DNA of 64,000 nucleotides. Origin: Oscillospiraceae bacterium (GTDB taxonomy: Bacteria > Bacillota > Clostridia > Oscillospirales > JAAYXM01). A program made the position numbers and the translations under genes. The stretch covers positions 1 through 64,000 of the forward strand of contig SVMJ01000008.1 in NCBI GenBank assembly GCA_015067485.1, written 5' to 3'. The notes under the pieces are model-generated. The model saw only the letters and a list, made by a program, of their open reading frames with translations. It was not told the origin of the DNA and did not search any database. Below are positions 44,383 through 53,030 of this stretch, in pieces; the stretch's first letter is position 1; each line of letters begins with the position of its first letter.

Positions 44383-45576
44383 ATGAAACAAAAGCATATT
44401 CGGATTGTTGCATCGGTAATCGCCATTGTGTTAGCACTTCTGCTGATCTTGCCGTTTGTTTTGGATATTTTCCTGTCGACTCAGGCATCTGCGGCAAATA
44501 CGGTAAACAGTTTGAATCAAAAACTGGATGACCTTGAGAAAAAGCAGGCAGATCTGCAAAAGAAGATCAAAAATATCGATCAGCAGCAGAAAAGCGTGCA
44601 GGAAAAGAAAGCCGCACTTGATGAAAAAATTAAACTCACCAACTCGGAAATCTCTGCGATCAATGAGTTGATTTCGGCACTTGATGCGGAAATTGCGCAA
44701 AACCAAGCGGAAATCGATGCGTTGCAGGCAGATGTGGATCAAAAGTATAATCTCTTCAAGGAACGTGTCCGTGTCATGGAAGAAGAGGGTAGCGTATCTT
44801 ATCTGAGCGTCGTGCTCTCTGCAGACAGTTTCGCCAGTATGCTCTCCCGTGCCGAGATCATCAACAACATCATCGATCACGATAAGAAGCTGATCGACGG
44901 GGTCAAGGCGGCAAAGGCAAAGATTGAAGAGCAGCAGGCAAAGGTGGAGGCGGACAAGAAAGTCCAGACCGATGCCAAAGCCAAGCTGGATACGAAAAAG
45001 AAATCTCTGCAGGGCCAAAAATCCGAGGCAAATCAGCTCTTAACTACGCTCAATACGCAGGAAGAAGCATACAAAAAAGCGTATAACGAAGCGGAAAAAG
45101 CGATGAACAGCGCAAAATCCGAACTGAAGAAGCTGCTCGGAACTTCGAGTAGTTCTTCGAGTTCTACTTATACCAGTATCAAATTCACTTGGCCGACGCC
45201 GGGCTATTCCCGTATCACATCCCCGTATGGCACGCGTATGGACCCGATTTTCAAGACCAAGAAAATGCATACCGGCGTCGATATCGGCGCACCGATGGGT
45301 GCATCCATTGTCGCGGCGGCGGCAGGTAAAGTTGTGGTTGCGGGCTGGTCATCCAAGGGTTACGGCAACTACGTTGTCATCCAGCACGAAGGCTCGTTTA
45401 GTACCTTGTACGCGCATATGAGTAAGATCCTGGTCAAGAAGGGGCAGACGGTCAGCAAAGGCACCGCAATCGGGAAAGTCGGTTCTACCGGCTATTCCAC
45501 CGGTCCGCACTTGCACTTTGAAGTGCTCATCAACGGTGATGACGTCAACCCGATGAAGTATTACAGCAAGGGGTAA
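44383..45576 (+). CDS. Coiled-coil M23 peptidase (EnvC/PcsB-like murein hydrolase or activator)
   Basis: 397 residues. Signal anchor (about 7-32), a long coiled coil rich in Gln/Lys/Glu (about 38-260), a Ser-rich hinge, and a C-terminal LytM/M23 domain (about 275-395). Zinc ligands are visible: His and Asp in HTGVDIG and His-x-His in GPHLHFEV, plus an upstream SPYGTRMDP. With these intact it may be an active endopeptidase, unlike EnvC whose LytM domain is degenerate. The start at 44383 follows GGAGG. Its order after ftsEX suggests its coiled coil is pulled by FtsX. Confidence 0.92.
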   Translation: MKQKHIRIVASVIAIVLALLLILPFVLDIFLSTQASAANTVNSLNQKLDDLEKKQADLQKKIKNIDQQQKSVQEKKAALDEKIKLTNSEISAINELISALDAEIAQNQAEIDALQADVDQKYNLFKERVRVMEEEGSVSYLSVVLSADSFASMLSRAEIINNIIDHDKKLIDGVKAAKAKIEEQQAKVEADKKVQTDAKAKLDTKKKSLQGQKSEANQLLTTLNTQEEAYKKAYNEAEKAMNSAKSELKKLLGTSSSSSSSTYTSIKFTWPTPGYSRITSPYGTRMDPIFKTKKMHTGVDIGAPMGASIVAAAAGKVVVAGWSSKGYGNYVVIQHEGSFSTLYAHMSKILVKKGQTVSKGTAIGKVGSTGYSTGPHLHFEVLINGDDVNPMKYYSKG

Positions 45577-45581
45577 AAGAG

Positions 45582-46772
45582 ATGAAAAAACGCTCGATTA
45601 CAACAACGATCGCGTTGATGTTGCTTGCGGCGACCGTGAGTTTCAGCATCACACTCTCTGTGTGCAGCAGACGCTTCGATGATCAACTCAAAAATCTCGA
45701 TGCGCTGATCTCCGAGCATGAGAAGATCGCAGAAGTCCAGACCGCGATCGACCAGTACTATGTCAACGAATACGACCGCGAAGCAGTTACTGAAGGCGCG
45801 GCAGTCGGTATGGTAGCATATTTGGGTGATCGTTGGTCATACTATCTAAATCCCGAACAGTATCAAGAATTCCAAAAGAGCCTGAACAACCAAATGGTCG
45901 GCATCGGAGTCAACGTTTTGGAAGACACCGAAACAGGCGGGATTTTGGTGGTAGGCGTCTACAAAAAATCCCCGGCCGAAAAAGGCGGTCTCAAAGTACA
46001 TGACATAGTAACGCATGTTGACGGGATCGCAGTTCCTGAACTCGGCTACGAGCAGGCGGTCAACATGATCCGCGGACACGAGGGAACCAAGGTGAAACTG
46101 ACCGTGCTTTCTCCGAACGGAAAGCAGACCGTGCGCGAAATCACGCGCCGTCAGCTGGAAGTGGAATCGGTTACATCACAGATTTTGGATGGAAACATCG
46201 GCTATATTCAAATCACAAATTTTGATCTCAATGTGGACAAAAAGGTCATCGATACCGTGGAAAAAATGCAAAAAGCAAATGTTAACGGTTTGATTTTCGA
46301 TGTACGCAATAATCCGGGCGGGTTCTTGCAGACCATGCTCAATATGCTCGATCAACTGCTTCCGGATTGCGTGATGTTAAAGCAGGTCGACAAAGCGGGC
46401 AACGAAGAAGTTTACCGCTCGGATGCGGAAGAAATCCAAATCCCGATGGCGGTACTCGTCAACGGCAACAGCATCAGCGCGGCAGAGTTTTTCGCGGCAT
46501 CTTTGCAAGAGCACGGAAAGGGCATCGTCGTGGGTATGCCCACCACAGGTAAGGGCTGTTCGCAAACTCCCATTCCGCTCTCTGACGGATCGGCGATCGT
46601 GTTGTCGACCGATAAGTATTACACCGCGGGTGGGATCGATCTCGCGGCGCAGGGTGGCATTCAGCCGGATGTCAAGGTGGAACTCACAAACGAAGAAATG
46701 CGTGCAAACTACACACGCCCACTCACCGAAGACCGGCAGGTACAAGCCGCAATCGAAGTGCTCACAAAATAA
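45582..46772 (+). CDS. C-terminal processing peptidase, S41 family
   Basis: 396-residue serine protease. N-terminal membrane anchor (about 8-28), a PDZ domain (about 100-185, with VGVYKKSPAEKGGLKVHD), and the catalytic core with Ser299 (SISAAEF) and Lys324 (TTGKG) forming the Ser-Lys dyad. It lies five bases after the M23 gene, so it probably trims or degrades wall enzymes of the same operon, as CtpA/Prc proteins do elsewhere. A sporulation role like that of CtpB is an alternative. Terminator follows. Confidence 0.92.
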   Translation: MKKRSITTTIALMLLAATVSFSITLSVCSRRFDDQLKNLDALISEHEKIAEVQTAIDQYYVNEYDREAVTEGAAVGMVAYLGDRWSYYLNPEQYQEFQKSLNNQMVGIGVNVLEDTETGGILVVGVYKKSPAEKGGLKVHDIVTHVDGIAVPELGYEQAVNMIRGHEGTKVKLTVLSPNGKQTVREITRRQLEVESVTSQILDGNIGYIQITNFDLNVDKKVIDTVEKMQKANVNGLIFDVRNNPGGFLQTMLNMLDQLLPDCVMLKQVDKAGNEEVYRSDAEEIQIPMAVLVNGNSISAAEFFAASLQEHGKGIVVGMPTTGKGCSQTPIPLSDGSAIVLSTDKYYTAGGIDLAAQGGIQPDVKVELTNEEMRANYTRPLTEDRQVQAAIEVLTK

Positions 46773-46814
46773 AAAACAGGAAGCACGACTTTGGTCGCGC
46801 TTCCTGCCTTTTTG
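46771..46814 (+). terminator. Terminator of the ftsEX-ctpA operon
   Basis: CAGGAAGC/GCTTCCTG (46777-46784 and 46799-46806) around an inner CGAC/GTCG pairing, then CCTTTTT. Confidence 0.8.
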
Positions 46815-46832
46815 AAAGCTCTGACTGGGGAC

Positions 46833-46861
46833 TTGACAGTTTGTCCGTTCTTTTATATAAT
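46833..46861 (+). promoter_or_regulatory. Consensus sigma-A promoter of greA
   Basis: TTGACA (46833-46838) and TATAAT (46856-46861), both perfect, 17-base spacer. The leader to the ATG is about 68 bases and AT-rich. Confidence 0.85.
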
Positions 46862-46935
46862 ACTTGTTATTGGCTTTGAAAAATTCATATATTTTCATCA
46901 AATATAGATATTTTTGAATTAAAGGAGTATCTGTC

Positions 46936-47403
46936 ATGCAAAAAGTATATAAATTGTCGAAAGCGCGTTTTCAGGAACTTCAGGAAGAACTGGAGTATAT
47001 GAAAACCGTCCGCGAACGCGAAGTCGCGGATCAGATCAAGGAAGCGCGTTCCTTTGGTGATCTCTCGGAAAACAGCGAGTACGATGAGGCAAAGAACGAG
47101 CAGGGGAAACTCTATTCCCGTATCGCCGAAGTGGAAAACATTTTGGCAAACTGCGAAGTGATGGAAGAAACCGTAGCATCCGGCACGGTCAAGACCGGTT
47201 GTCATGTTACCGTTTTGGATATGGACGACAACACCGAAGAAGACTACCAGTTGGTAGGTTCGCAGGAAGCAGATCCGTATCAGAGACGCATCTCGGAAGA
47301 ATCTCCGTTCGGCAAGGCACTTCTTGATGCAAAGGAAGGCGACATCGTTTCTGTCGTTGCACCGGCAGGAACTTTGCATTATAAAGTCATTAAGATCCAC
47401 TAA
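46936..47403 (+). CDS. greA: Transcription elongation factor GreA
   Basis: 155-residue factor that restarts backtracked RNA polymerase by stimulating transcript cleavage. N-terminal coiled coil (about 5-75) with the acidic tip in DLSENSEYDEAK, and a C-terminal FKBP-like domain with PFGKALLDAKEGD. AAAGGAG precedes the ATG. The pairing greA-lysS is common in Firmicutes. A GC hairpin with a poor T-tract separates them. Confidence 0.96.
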   Translation: MQKVYKLSKARFQELQEELEYMKTVREREVADQIKEARSFGDLSENSEYDEAKNEQGKLYSRIAEVENILANCEVMEETVASGTVKTGCHVTVLDMDDNTEEDYQLVGSQEADPYQRRISEESPFGKALLDAKEGDIVSVVAPAGTLHYKVIKIH

Positions 47404-47410
47404 AATTCAT

Positions 47411-47437
47411 CGGGAGCGTTTTGCTCCCGTCTGTTTT
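47411..47437 (+). terminator. Weak hairpin between greA and lysS
   Basis: CGGGAGC-gtttt-GCTCCCG followed by TCTGTTTT; the interrupted T-tract suggests partial termination, letting lysS be read from the greA promoter. Confidence 0.5.
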
Positions 47438-47462
47438 GTGATACCAAGAAGGAGGAATCAGG

Positions 47463-48965
47463 ATGTCTGAACAGACCGTTATGCCGGAAGAAATGGAACA
47501 AACCGCTGAAGAATTAAGCGAGGTTCTGAAGGTCCGTCGTGAAAAATTGGATAAGTTGGTAGAAGAAGGGAAAAACCCGTTCGAAACCGTTACATATGAC
47601 CAAACCCATCACTCCAAAGAAATCATCGATAACTTCGATACCATGGAAGGGATGGAAGTCAGTTTGGCCGGTCGTATGATGAGCCGCCGCGATATGGGTA
47701 AGGCGTTCTTCTGCGATTTGCTTGACCGCGATGGTAAGATCCAGCTTTACGTCCGTATCAACGACGTCGGCGAAGAAGAATTTGCTCGCTTTAAGAAGTT
47801 TGACATTGGCGACATTATCGGCATCCGTGGTACCGTCTTCCGCACCCGTCGCGGTGAGATCTCGGTCCATTGTACCCATGTTGAAATGCTCTCCAAGTCC
47901 CTAAAGCCGCTTCCGGAAAAGTATCACGGGCTGAAAGACCAGGATCTCCGTTACCGTCAGCGCTATGTTGATCTCATTGTCAACCCGGAAGTCAAGGATA
48001 CATTCCAGATCCGTTCTCAGATCTTCCGCGAAATCCGTAATTATATGGATGCGCGCGGATTCATGGAAGTTGACACCCCGGTTCTCCATACCTTGGAAAT
48101 TGGTGCGGCAGCACGTCCGTTTGTCACCCATCACAACACGCTCGATATCCCGATGTATCTGCGTATCGAGACCGAACTGTATCTCAAACGCTTGATCGTC
48201 GGTGGTTTGGAGCGTGTTTACGAAATGGGTCGCATCTTCCGTAACGAAGGTATGAGTGTCAAGCACAATCCGGAATTTACCAGCATGGAAGTTTATCAGG
48301 CATATGCAGACTTCCGTGATATGATGGATCTTACCGAAGATCTCTATGTCCACTTGACCCGTACCATCTGCAAGACCGATGTCATCCCGTATCAGGATCA
48401 GATAATCAATATGGCATCCCCGTGGGAACGTCTTACCATGGTGGAAGCAGTGCAGAAGTACGCAGGTGTGGATTACAACTCCTGGGCAGACGATGCGGCG
48501 GCACGCGCAGAAGCGGAAGCTCGTAATGTCCATGTCGAGAAAAACGCAACTCGTGGCGAAGTGCTGGTTGCATTCTTCGAAGAATTTGTCGAAGAACAAT
48601 TGATTCAGCCGACCTTTATTTATGATTACCCGGTTGAAATCTCTCCGCTCGCAAAGCGTCGTGCAGATAACCCGCTCTTTACCGAGCGTTTTGAGTTCTT
48701 CATCTATGCGCGCGAAATGGGCAACGCATTCTCCGAACTCAACGACCCGATCGACCAGCGTGAACGTTTCGAAAAGCAGGTTGCAGAGCGCCGTGCACAA
48801 GGTGTCAATGCAGAAGTGGATGAAGACTTCCTCAATGCTTTGGAATACGGCATGCCGCCGACAGGTGGTCTGGGCATCGGCATCGACCGTTTGGTCATGC
48901 TGCTCACCAACAGCCCGTCCATCCGCGACGTACTGCTCTTCCCAACCATGAAACCGGAGAAATAA
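47463..48965 (+). CDS. lysS: Lysyl-tRNA synthetase, class II
   Basis: 500-residue synthetase. An N-terminal OB anticodon-binding domain (about 65-170) precedes the class II core with motif 1 in the RNYMDARGFMEVDTP region, motif 2 FRNEGMSVKHNPEF and motif 3 GLGIGIDRLVMLL. AAGGAGG precedes the ATG. Its codon use is strongly biased. Terminator after the gene. Confidence 0.97.
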   Translation: MSEQTVMPEEMEQTAEELSEVLKVRREKLDKLVEEGKNPFETVTYDQTHHSKEIIDNFDTMEGMEVSLAGRMMSRRDMGKAFFCDLLDRDGKIQLYVRINDVGEEEFARFKKFDIGDIIGIRGTVFRTRRGEISVHCTHVEMLSKSLKPLPEKYHGLKDQDLRYRQRYVDLIVNPEVKDTFQIRSQIFREIRNYMDARGFMEVDTPVLHTLEIGAAARPFVTHHNTLDIPMYLRIETELYLKRLIVGGLERVYEMGRIFRNEGMSVKHNPEFTSMEVYQAYADFRDMMDLTEDLYVHLTRTICKTDVIPYQDQIINMASPWERLTMVEAVQKYAGVDYNSWADDAAARAEAEARNVHVEKNATRGEVLVAFFEEFVEEQLIQPTFIYDYPVEISPLAKRRADNPLFTERFEFFIYAREMGNAFSELNDPIDQRERFEKQVAERRAQGVNAEVDEDFLNALEYGMPPTGGLGIGIDRLVMLLTNSPSIRDVLLFPTMKPEK

Positions 48966-48971
48966 AAAAGA

Positions 48972-49007
48972 TAACCCAAGATGCCATAGGTGTCTTGGGT
49001 TGTTTTC
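48972..49007 (+). terminator. Terminator of lysS
   Basis: AACCCAAGA/TCTTGGGTT (48973-48981 and 48993-49001) followed by GTTTT. Confidence 0.8.
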
Positions 49008-49035
49008 GTGGATTTTTACAAAGGAGTATTGGGAA

Positions 49036-50634
49036 ATGAAAGCATGTGTGATTCAGCCGCCGTATTCAAGAGATACATCGTATTCGGACGAGTATTTTGC
49101 ATATAAACTTCAAAAACTCGACGAATGTGATGCGAGTATGGACATCATTGTGCTTCCTGAGTACAGCGATGTGCCGTGTGCAACATCCACATTGGAAGAA
49201 ACGCTTTTCTATCATAAAAAGTACATTCAAACTTTGCTTGATAAGTGTGTGGAGACCGCGAAGCGATGCAGTGCAAATGTGTTTGTAAACGCACTTTTTG
49301 ACATTGGCGGAAATTATCGCAACACTACCTATGCGTTCAACAAGCGTGGGGAATTGGTTGGACAGTATTTCAAAAAACACTTGCCGCCGCTTGAACTCGA
49401 AGTGTTGAACCTGGATTCGGATTATACATTTGAATTCTCCGAACCGTATGTGATTGAAATTGACGGGCTCCGCTACGGGTTTCTTACCTGCTATGACTTC
49501 TATTTCTATGAAGCGTTTGCGCGAATTGCGCGTGAGAAAGTGGATATTATCATCGGCTGTTCTTTGCAGAGAAGTGACAGCCATGATGCGATTGAGATCA
49601 TGTGCCGATTCCTTGCGTATCAGACCAATGCATATGTCCTGCGTTCGTCTGTCAGTTTCGGGGAAGATTCTTTGGTTTGTGGTGCAAGCATGATCGTATC
49701 GCCGAAGGGAGAAGTCCTTGCAAACATGTATGGGAAATTCGGTATGGCGACCGCAGAATTTGATCCTGCGGACAAATACTATAAACCCGCTGGCTATGGA
49801 AATCCCGATGCTCCGCATTACGAGTATATTGAATACGGGCGCAAACCGTGGCAATATCGTCCTGCGGGAAGTGCTGTGATTCAAAACGAAGAACAACTCG
49901 GATACCCGCGTGTTTGTGCACATCGTGGGTTCCACATCATTGCACCGGAAAACAGTATGCCGGCATTCGGCGCAGCAGTTGCAATGGGTGCGGAAGAAAT
50001 CGAATTCGACATATGGCCAACCGCAGATGGTGAAATCGTATCCTGCCACGACCGCGACATTGGTCGCATCAGCACAGGCGAAGGTGTTTTGGTGGAAAAG
50101 ACCTTTGAAGAGTTGAAGCGTTATGATTTTGGCGTGAAGGCAGGCGAAACATTCAAGGGAATGAAGATTCTCACGCTTGAAGATATTTTGCGTAAGTTTG
50201 CAGGGCTTGTTATTATGAACGTCCATGTCAAACCACTCAATTGTGTTGATCCGTATCCTGACCACTTGATGCGTAAAATCGTAGACTCGATTCGTAAGTA
50301 CAACTGTGAAAAGTACGTTTACCTGATGCTGGAAACCGATGTGCAGATCCGGCAGTTTAAGGAATATGCACCGGAGATTGCAGTGTGCGTCGGACATCTC
50401 AAGAGCCGTCCGTGGGAGATTGTGGACCGTGCGATTGAACTCGGTTGTGAAAAAGTACAGCTTTTTAAGCCGTATTACAACCAGGAAATGATCGATAAGG
50501 CACATGCACACGGAATCCGCTGTAATATGTTCTTCTCGGATGATGTGGAAGAAACAAAAGCGTTTTTGGAGATGGGGATTGACACCATCTTAACGAATGA
50601 TTATAATTTGATTTCACAGAGTGTTAAACGATAA
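49036..50634 (+). CDS. Nitrilase-family amidohydrolase fused to glycerophosphodiester phosphodiesterase
   Basis: 532 residues, two enzymes in one chain. Residues 1-275 are a carbon-nitrogen hydrolase: catalytic Glu42 (LPEYSD), Lys113 (YFKKHL) and Cys152 (LTCYDFYF). Residues 290-530 are a GDPD barrel: His296/Arg297 (AHRGF), Asn306 (PENS), Glu323/Asp325 (EIEFDIW) and His338 (CHDRD). All key residues are intact in both halves. There is no signal peptide. A natural guess is sequential breakdown of an amide-bearing phosphodiester, but the substrate is unknown. The start at 49036 follows AAAGGAG. It is followed by YgjV-type, DUF1292 and ZIP genes with short gaps. Confidence 0.9.
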   Translation: MKACVIQPPYSRDTSYSDEYFAYKLQKLDECDASMDIIVLPEYSDVPCATSTLEETLFYHKKYIQTLLDKCVETAKRCSANVFVNALFDIGGNYRNTTYAFNKRGELVGQYFKKHLPPLELEVLNLDSDYTFEFSEPYVIEIDGLRYGFLTCYDFYFYEAFARIAREKVDIIIGCSLQRSDSHDAIEIMCRFLAYQTNAYVLRSSVSFGEDSLVCGASMIVSPKGEVLANMYGKFGMATAEFDPADKYYKPAGYGNPDAPHYEYIEYGRKPWQYRPAGSAVIQNEEQLGYPRVCAHRGFHIIAPENSMPAFGAAVAMGAEEIEFDIWPTADGEIVSCHDRDIGRISTGEGVLVEKTFEELKRYDFGVKAGETFKGMKILTLEDILRKFAGLVIMNVHVKPLNCVDPYPDHLMRKIVDSIRKYNCEKYVYLMLETDVQIRQFKEYAPEIAVCVGHLKSRPWEIVDRAIELGCEKVQLFKPYYNQEMIDKAHAHGIRCNMFFSDDVEETKAFLEMGIDTILTNDYNLISQSVKR

Positions 50635-50646
50635 GTGGAGGAAGTT

Positions 50647-51180
50647 ATGGATCCGGTTAATCTGATTGCCCAAGGGTTTGGGCTGCTTGGTATGGCGTTT
50701 GCGTTTTGGTCATTCCAAAAGAAAGAGAACAATGCGTTTTTTATTTTGCAGGCACTGTGCGGTGTGATGTTTGCGATCAACTATGGAATGATCGGCGCGG
50801 TCTCCGGACTGCTGTTTAACCTTGCAGGCGTTCTGCGCGGATTCCTGTTTCGGAAAAGCGATCGTGTGACTTGGAAACTCATCGCGGTCGAAGCTGCGTT
50901 TTTGCTGTGTATCACAGTCTCGCTTGTGTTTTATACCAGAGGTGCGCTGCAGATCGTCCTGTCGCTCCTTACTTATTCCGCACTTGCGGCGGGGACTTAT
51001 GTTATGTGGACGGGAAGCGGCAAAAACATTCGTTATATCCAGTTGTTTTATGTTTCGCCCGCATGGCTGGTGTATAACATATTCAACTTTACCCTGGGCG
51101 GAATCCTTTGTGAGTCGTTTAATATGATTTCAGCGATCGTTTCTTTTATTCGCTACGGAAAAGACGGATTTGAACAATAG
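50647..51180 (+). CDS. YgjV-family inner membrane protein
   Basis: 177 residues with about six hydrophobic helices. Family-like features are FGLLGMAFAFWSFQKKENNAF near the N-terminus, LQALCGVMFAINYGMIGA and the C-terminal YNIFNFTLGGILCESFNMIS. The function of YgjV is not established; it is a conserved membrane protein of unknown transport or structural role. The start at 50647 is five bases after GGAGG; a GTG four codons earlier would overlap that site. Twelve bases after the nitrilase-GDPD gene. Confidence 0.75.
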   Translation: MDPVNLIAQGFGLLGMAFAFWSFQKKENNAFFILQALCGVMFAINYGMIGAVSGLLFNLAGVLRGFLFRKSDRVTWKLIAVEAAFLLCITVSLVFYTRGALQIVLSLLTYSALAAGTYVMWTGSGKNIRYIQLFYVSPAWLVYNIFNFTLGGILCESFNMISAIVSFIRYGKDGFEQ

Positions 51181-51196
51181 AAAGAGGTGTAAAACA

Positions 51197-51463
51197 ATGA
51201 GCCGCGATCACATTCTCGTTATGACAGACGAAAACGGCAAAAAGATCGAGTTTGAATTTCTCGATCAGATTGAATATAAAGGAAATCAATATGTCGTGCT
51301 CCTGCCGGTGGGGGAAGAAGACGATTTGGTTCTTATTCTTCAAATCGAATCAGAGGATGCAAAAAAGACCAGTTACATTGCAGTAGAAGATGAAGCGGTC
51401 GCAGATGCAGTGTATCATCTGTTCCGTGAACGTGCAAAAGATACCTTTGAATTTTTGGATTAA
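51197..51463 (+). CDS. DUF1292-family small protein
   Basis: 88-residue acidic protein of the DUF1292 (YrzB-like) family: strands ITDENGKKIEFEFLDQIEYKGNQYVVL-type core and the EDAKKT / FELD-type tail common to clostridial members. Function unknown. It starts at 51197 after AGAGGTG. In many Firmicutes the family sits near ruvX/alaS genes; here it lies in the run between YgjV and the ZIP transporter. Confidence 0.8.
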   Translation: MSRDHILVMTDENGKKIEFEFLDQIEYKGNQYVVLLPVGEEDDLVLILQIESEDAKKTSYIAVEDEAVADAVYHLFRERAKDTFEFLD

Positions 51464-51474
51464 ACGGTGATTTT

Positions 51475-52227
51475 ATGACTATGGTAATGCTCACCGCGCT
51501 CGGTGTTGGCGGCGCAACCGTCATCGGCGCGATAGTTGGTTTTTGTTTTAAGAATATCTCGCATAAATTTTCCGATATTATGTTATCGTTTGCCGCAGGT
51601 GTCATGCTTGCGGCTGCGGTGCTTGGACTGATTCTTCCGTCTGTGGAATACGGTGGAAAGTTTGGACTTGTGGTCACTGTGCTTGGTATTTTTGCAGGTG
51701 CTATCAGCCTTGCTGCGATCGACAAACTCGTTCCGCATTTACATAAACTGGTGGGTGTGGAAGATGAATCCCATGCCAATGCAAATTTGAGCAAAGTTTT
51801 GCTCTTTGTGGCGGCAATTGCGATCCACAATCTGCCCGAAGGAATTGCAGCAGGTGTCGGTTTCGGCTCGGATAACAATGCCCAGGCACTGCTTATTGCA
51901 GGCGGTATCGCACTCCAAAACATCCCGGAAGGCATGGTTATCATCGGACCGATGCTTGCGGCAGGCGTTTCCCCGAAAAGAACATTTTTCTGTGCGATGC
52001 TCACAGGACTTGTAGAAGTGTTCGGCACACTCATCGGATATTACGCGGTCAATATTGCATCTATCATTTTGCCGTTTGCACTTGCGTTTGCGGGCGGCAC
52101 GATGCTCTATGTCATCAGCGACGAAATGATCCCCGAAACCCACGCACACGGAAGTCAGCGCGGGGCGACTTTTGCGCTTTTGGTGGGCTTTTGCATCATG
52201 TTGATGACTGACACATTACTCGGATAG
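51475..52227 (+). CDS. ZIP-family divalent metal transporter
   Basis: 250 residues and eight predicted helices. The metal-binding helix IV motif HNLPEG and helix V motif QNIPEG are intact, with His-containing loop DESHANANL between helices III and IV. It imports zinc, iron or manganese, substrate undetermined. Ribosome site is modest (GGTGAT). No metal-regulator box was recognised upstream, and it appears to be the last gene of the run from 49.0 kb, ending at a strong terminator. Confidence 0.9.
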   Translation: MTMVMLTALGVGGATVIGAIVGFCFKNISHKFSDIMLSFAAGVMLAAAVLGLILPSVEYGGKFGLVVTVLGIFAGAISLAAIDKLVPHLHKLVGVEDESHANANLSKVLLFVAAIAIHNLPEGIAAGVGFGSDNNAQALLIAGGIALQNIPEGMVIIGPMLAAGVSPKRTFFCAMLTGLVEVFGTLIGYYAVNIASIILPFALAFAGGTMLYVISDEMIPETHAHGSQRGATFALLVGFCIMLMTDTLLG

Positions 52228-52255
52228 AAAAGAGCGGTAGCGTGCCGCTCTTTTT
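52228..52255 (+). terminator. Terminator of the ZIP gene
   Basis: AGAGCGG-tagcgtg-CCGCTCT followed by TTTTT. Confidence 0.85.
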
Positions 52256-52273
52256 CCGCATCAAAAAAGAAAT

Positions 52274-52302
52274 TTGAAATCTTTGTTTATTTGTGATATG
52301 CT
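52274..52302 (+). promoter_or_regulatory. Probable promoter of the downstream membrane-protein gene
   Basis: TTGAAA (52274-52279) and TATGCT (52297-52302), 17-base spacer. Confidence 0.45.
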
Positions 52303-52336
52303 ATTATATAACAGTTTTTGAAAAAGAGGCAGAGAC

Positions 52337-53011
52337 ATGAAGGGTAAGGATCAATACGGGCTGTTTGAAGTATTCCGCCCGGGTTATATGGAAGGGAGTT
52401 TCTTCTACAAATTCACATACTGGTTCAAGATGGTGTTTTGGTGTCATTTTCGGTACCATGCACTCTTTATCCTGATTGCAAGCGTGATGCTCGTGTGGCT
52501 TGTATGCGATTTATTCACCGACAATTATCATGATTTGGACTATGTTGTCGCGGGCGAGCAACTCGTGCTGAGTGAGCAGTTAGAAGAATTGAACGGGCAT
52601 CTTCTGGAAACGCTTGATGATGTTGACGGCGATGGGAAAGTTACCATTGGTCAGCAGATGCTTTGCACTTATGACGACGGGAGTACGGACACCGCATATG
52701 TGAACGGGCAGAAACTCGGTGTAACTTTTGCAGACGACAACATCGTGCTCTACATCATGGATCAAGACCTGATGGAGTTTTATGCATCCGACGGTGCGCT
52801 TGCACCGCTTGCGGATTTCGGCATCGTGTCGGACAGTACGTATTACGTCCGCGTGGATGCAAACAAACTCTTCCGTGAAAGCAAAATCCCATCGGGCAAC
52901 GGATGGTATATGGCGCTCAAGGTAGTGAATAAAGAGCGTGCAAAGGATGAAAAAATTCAAACAAAATACAGGGAAGCGGCGGAGATCATTGAGCGTTGTA
53001 TGATTTCCTAA
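52337..53011 (+). CDS. Membrane-anchored protein of unknown function with an EF-hand-like loop
   Basis: 224 residues. A cytosolic N-terminal stretch with aromatic residues (about 1-40), one membrane helix (about 41-60, FILIASVMLVWLVC), and an extracellular domain. At about residue 93 the sequence DVDGDGKVT matches the first eight positions of a calcium-binding EF-hand/dockerin loop, though position 12 is Gln. No signal cleavage site. I do not recognise the family. AGAGGC precedes the ATG. It starts the run leading to the TrmH-family, dprA and topA genes. Confidence 0.65.
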   Translation: MKGKDQYGLFEVFRPGYMEGSFFYKFTYWFKMVFWCHFRYHALFILIASVMLVWLVCDLFTDNYHDLDYVVAGEQLVLSEQLEELNGHLLETLDDVDGDGKVTIGQQMLCTYDDGSTDTAYVNGQKLGVTFADDNIVLYIMDQDLMEFYASDGALAPLADFGIVSDSTYYVRVDANKLFRESKIPSGNGWYMALKVVNKERAKDEKIQTKYREAAEIIERCMIS

Positions 53012-53030
53012 GAGAAAGGAGCAGAACGCC

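Noticed and set aside
49066-50511. A 481-codon open frame on the minus strand
   Set aside because: Antisense to the nitrilase-GDPD gene, which has intact catalytic motifs in both halves.
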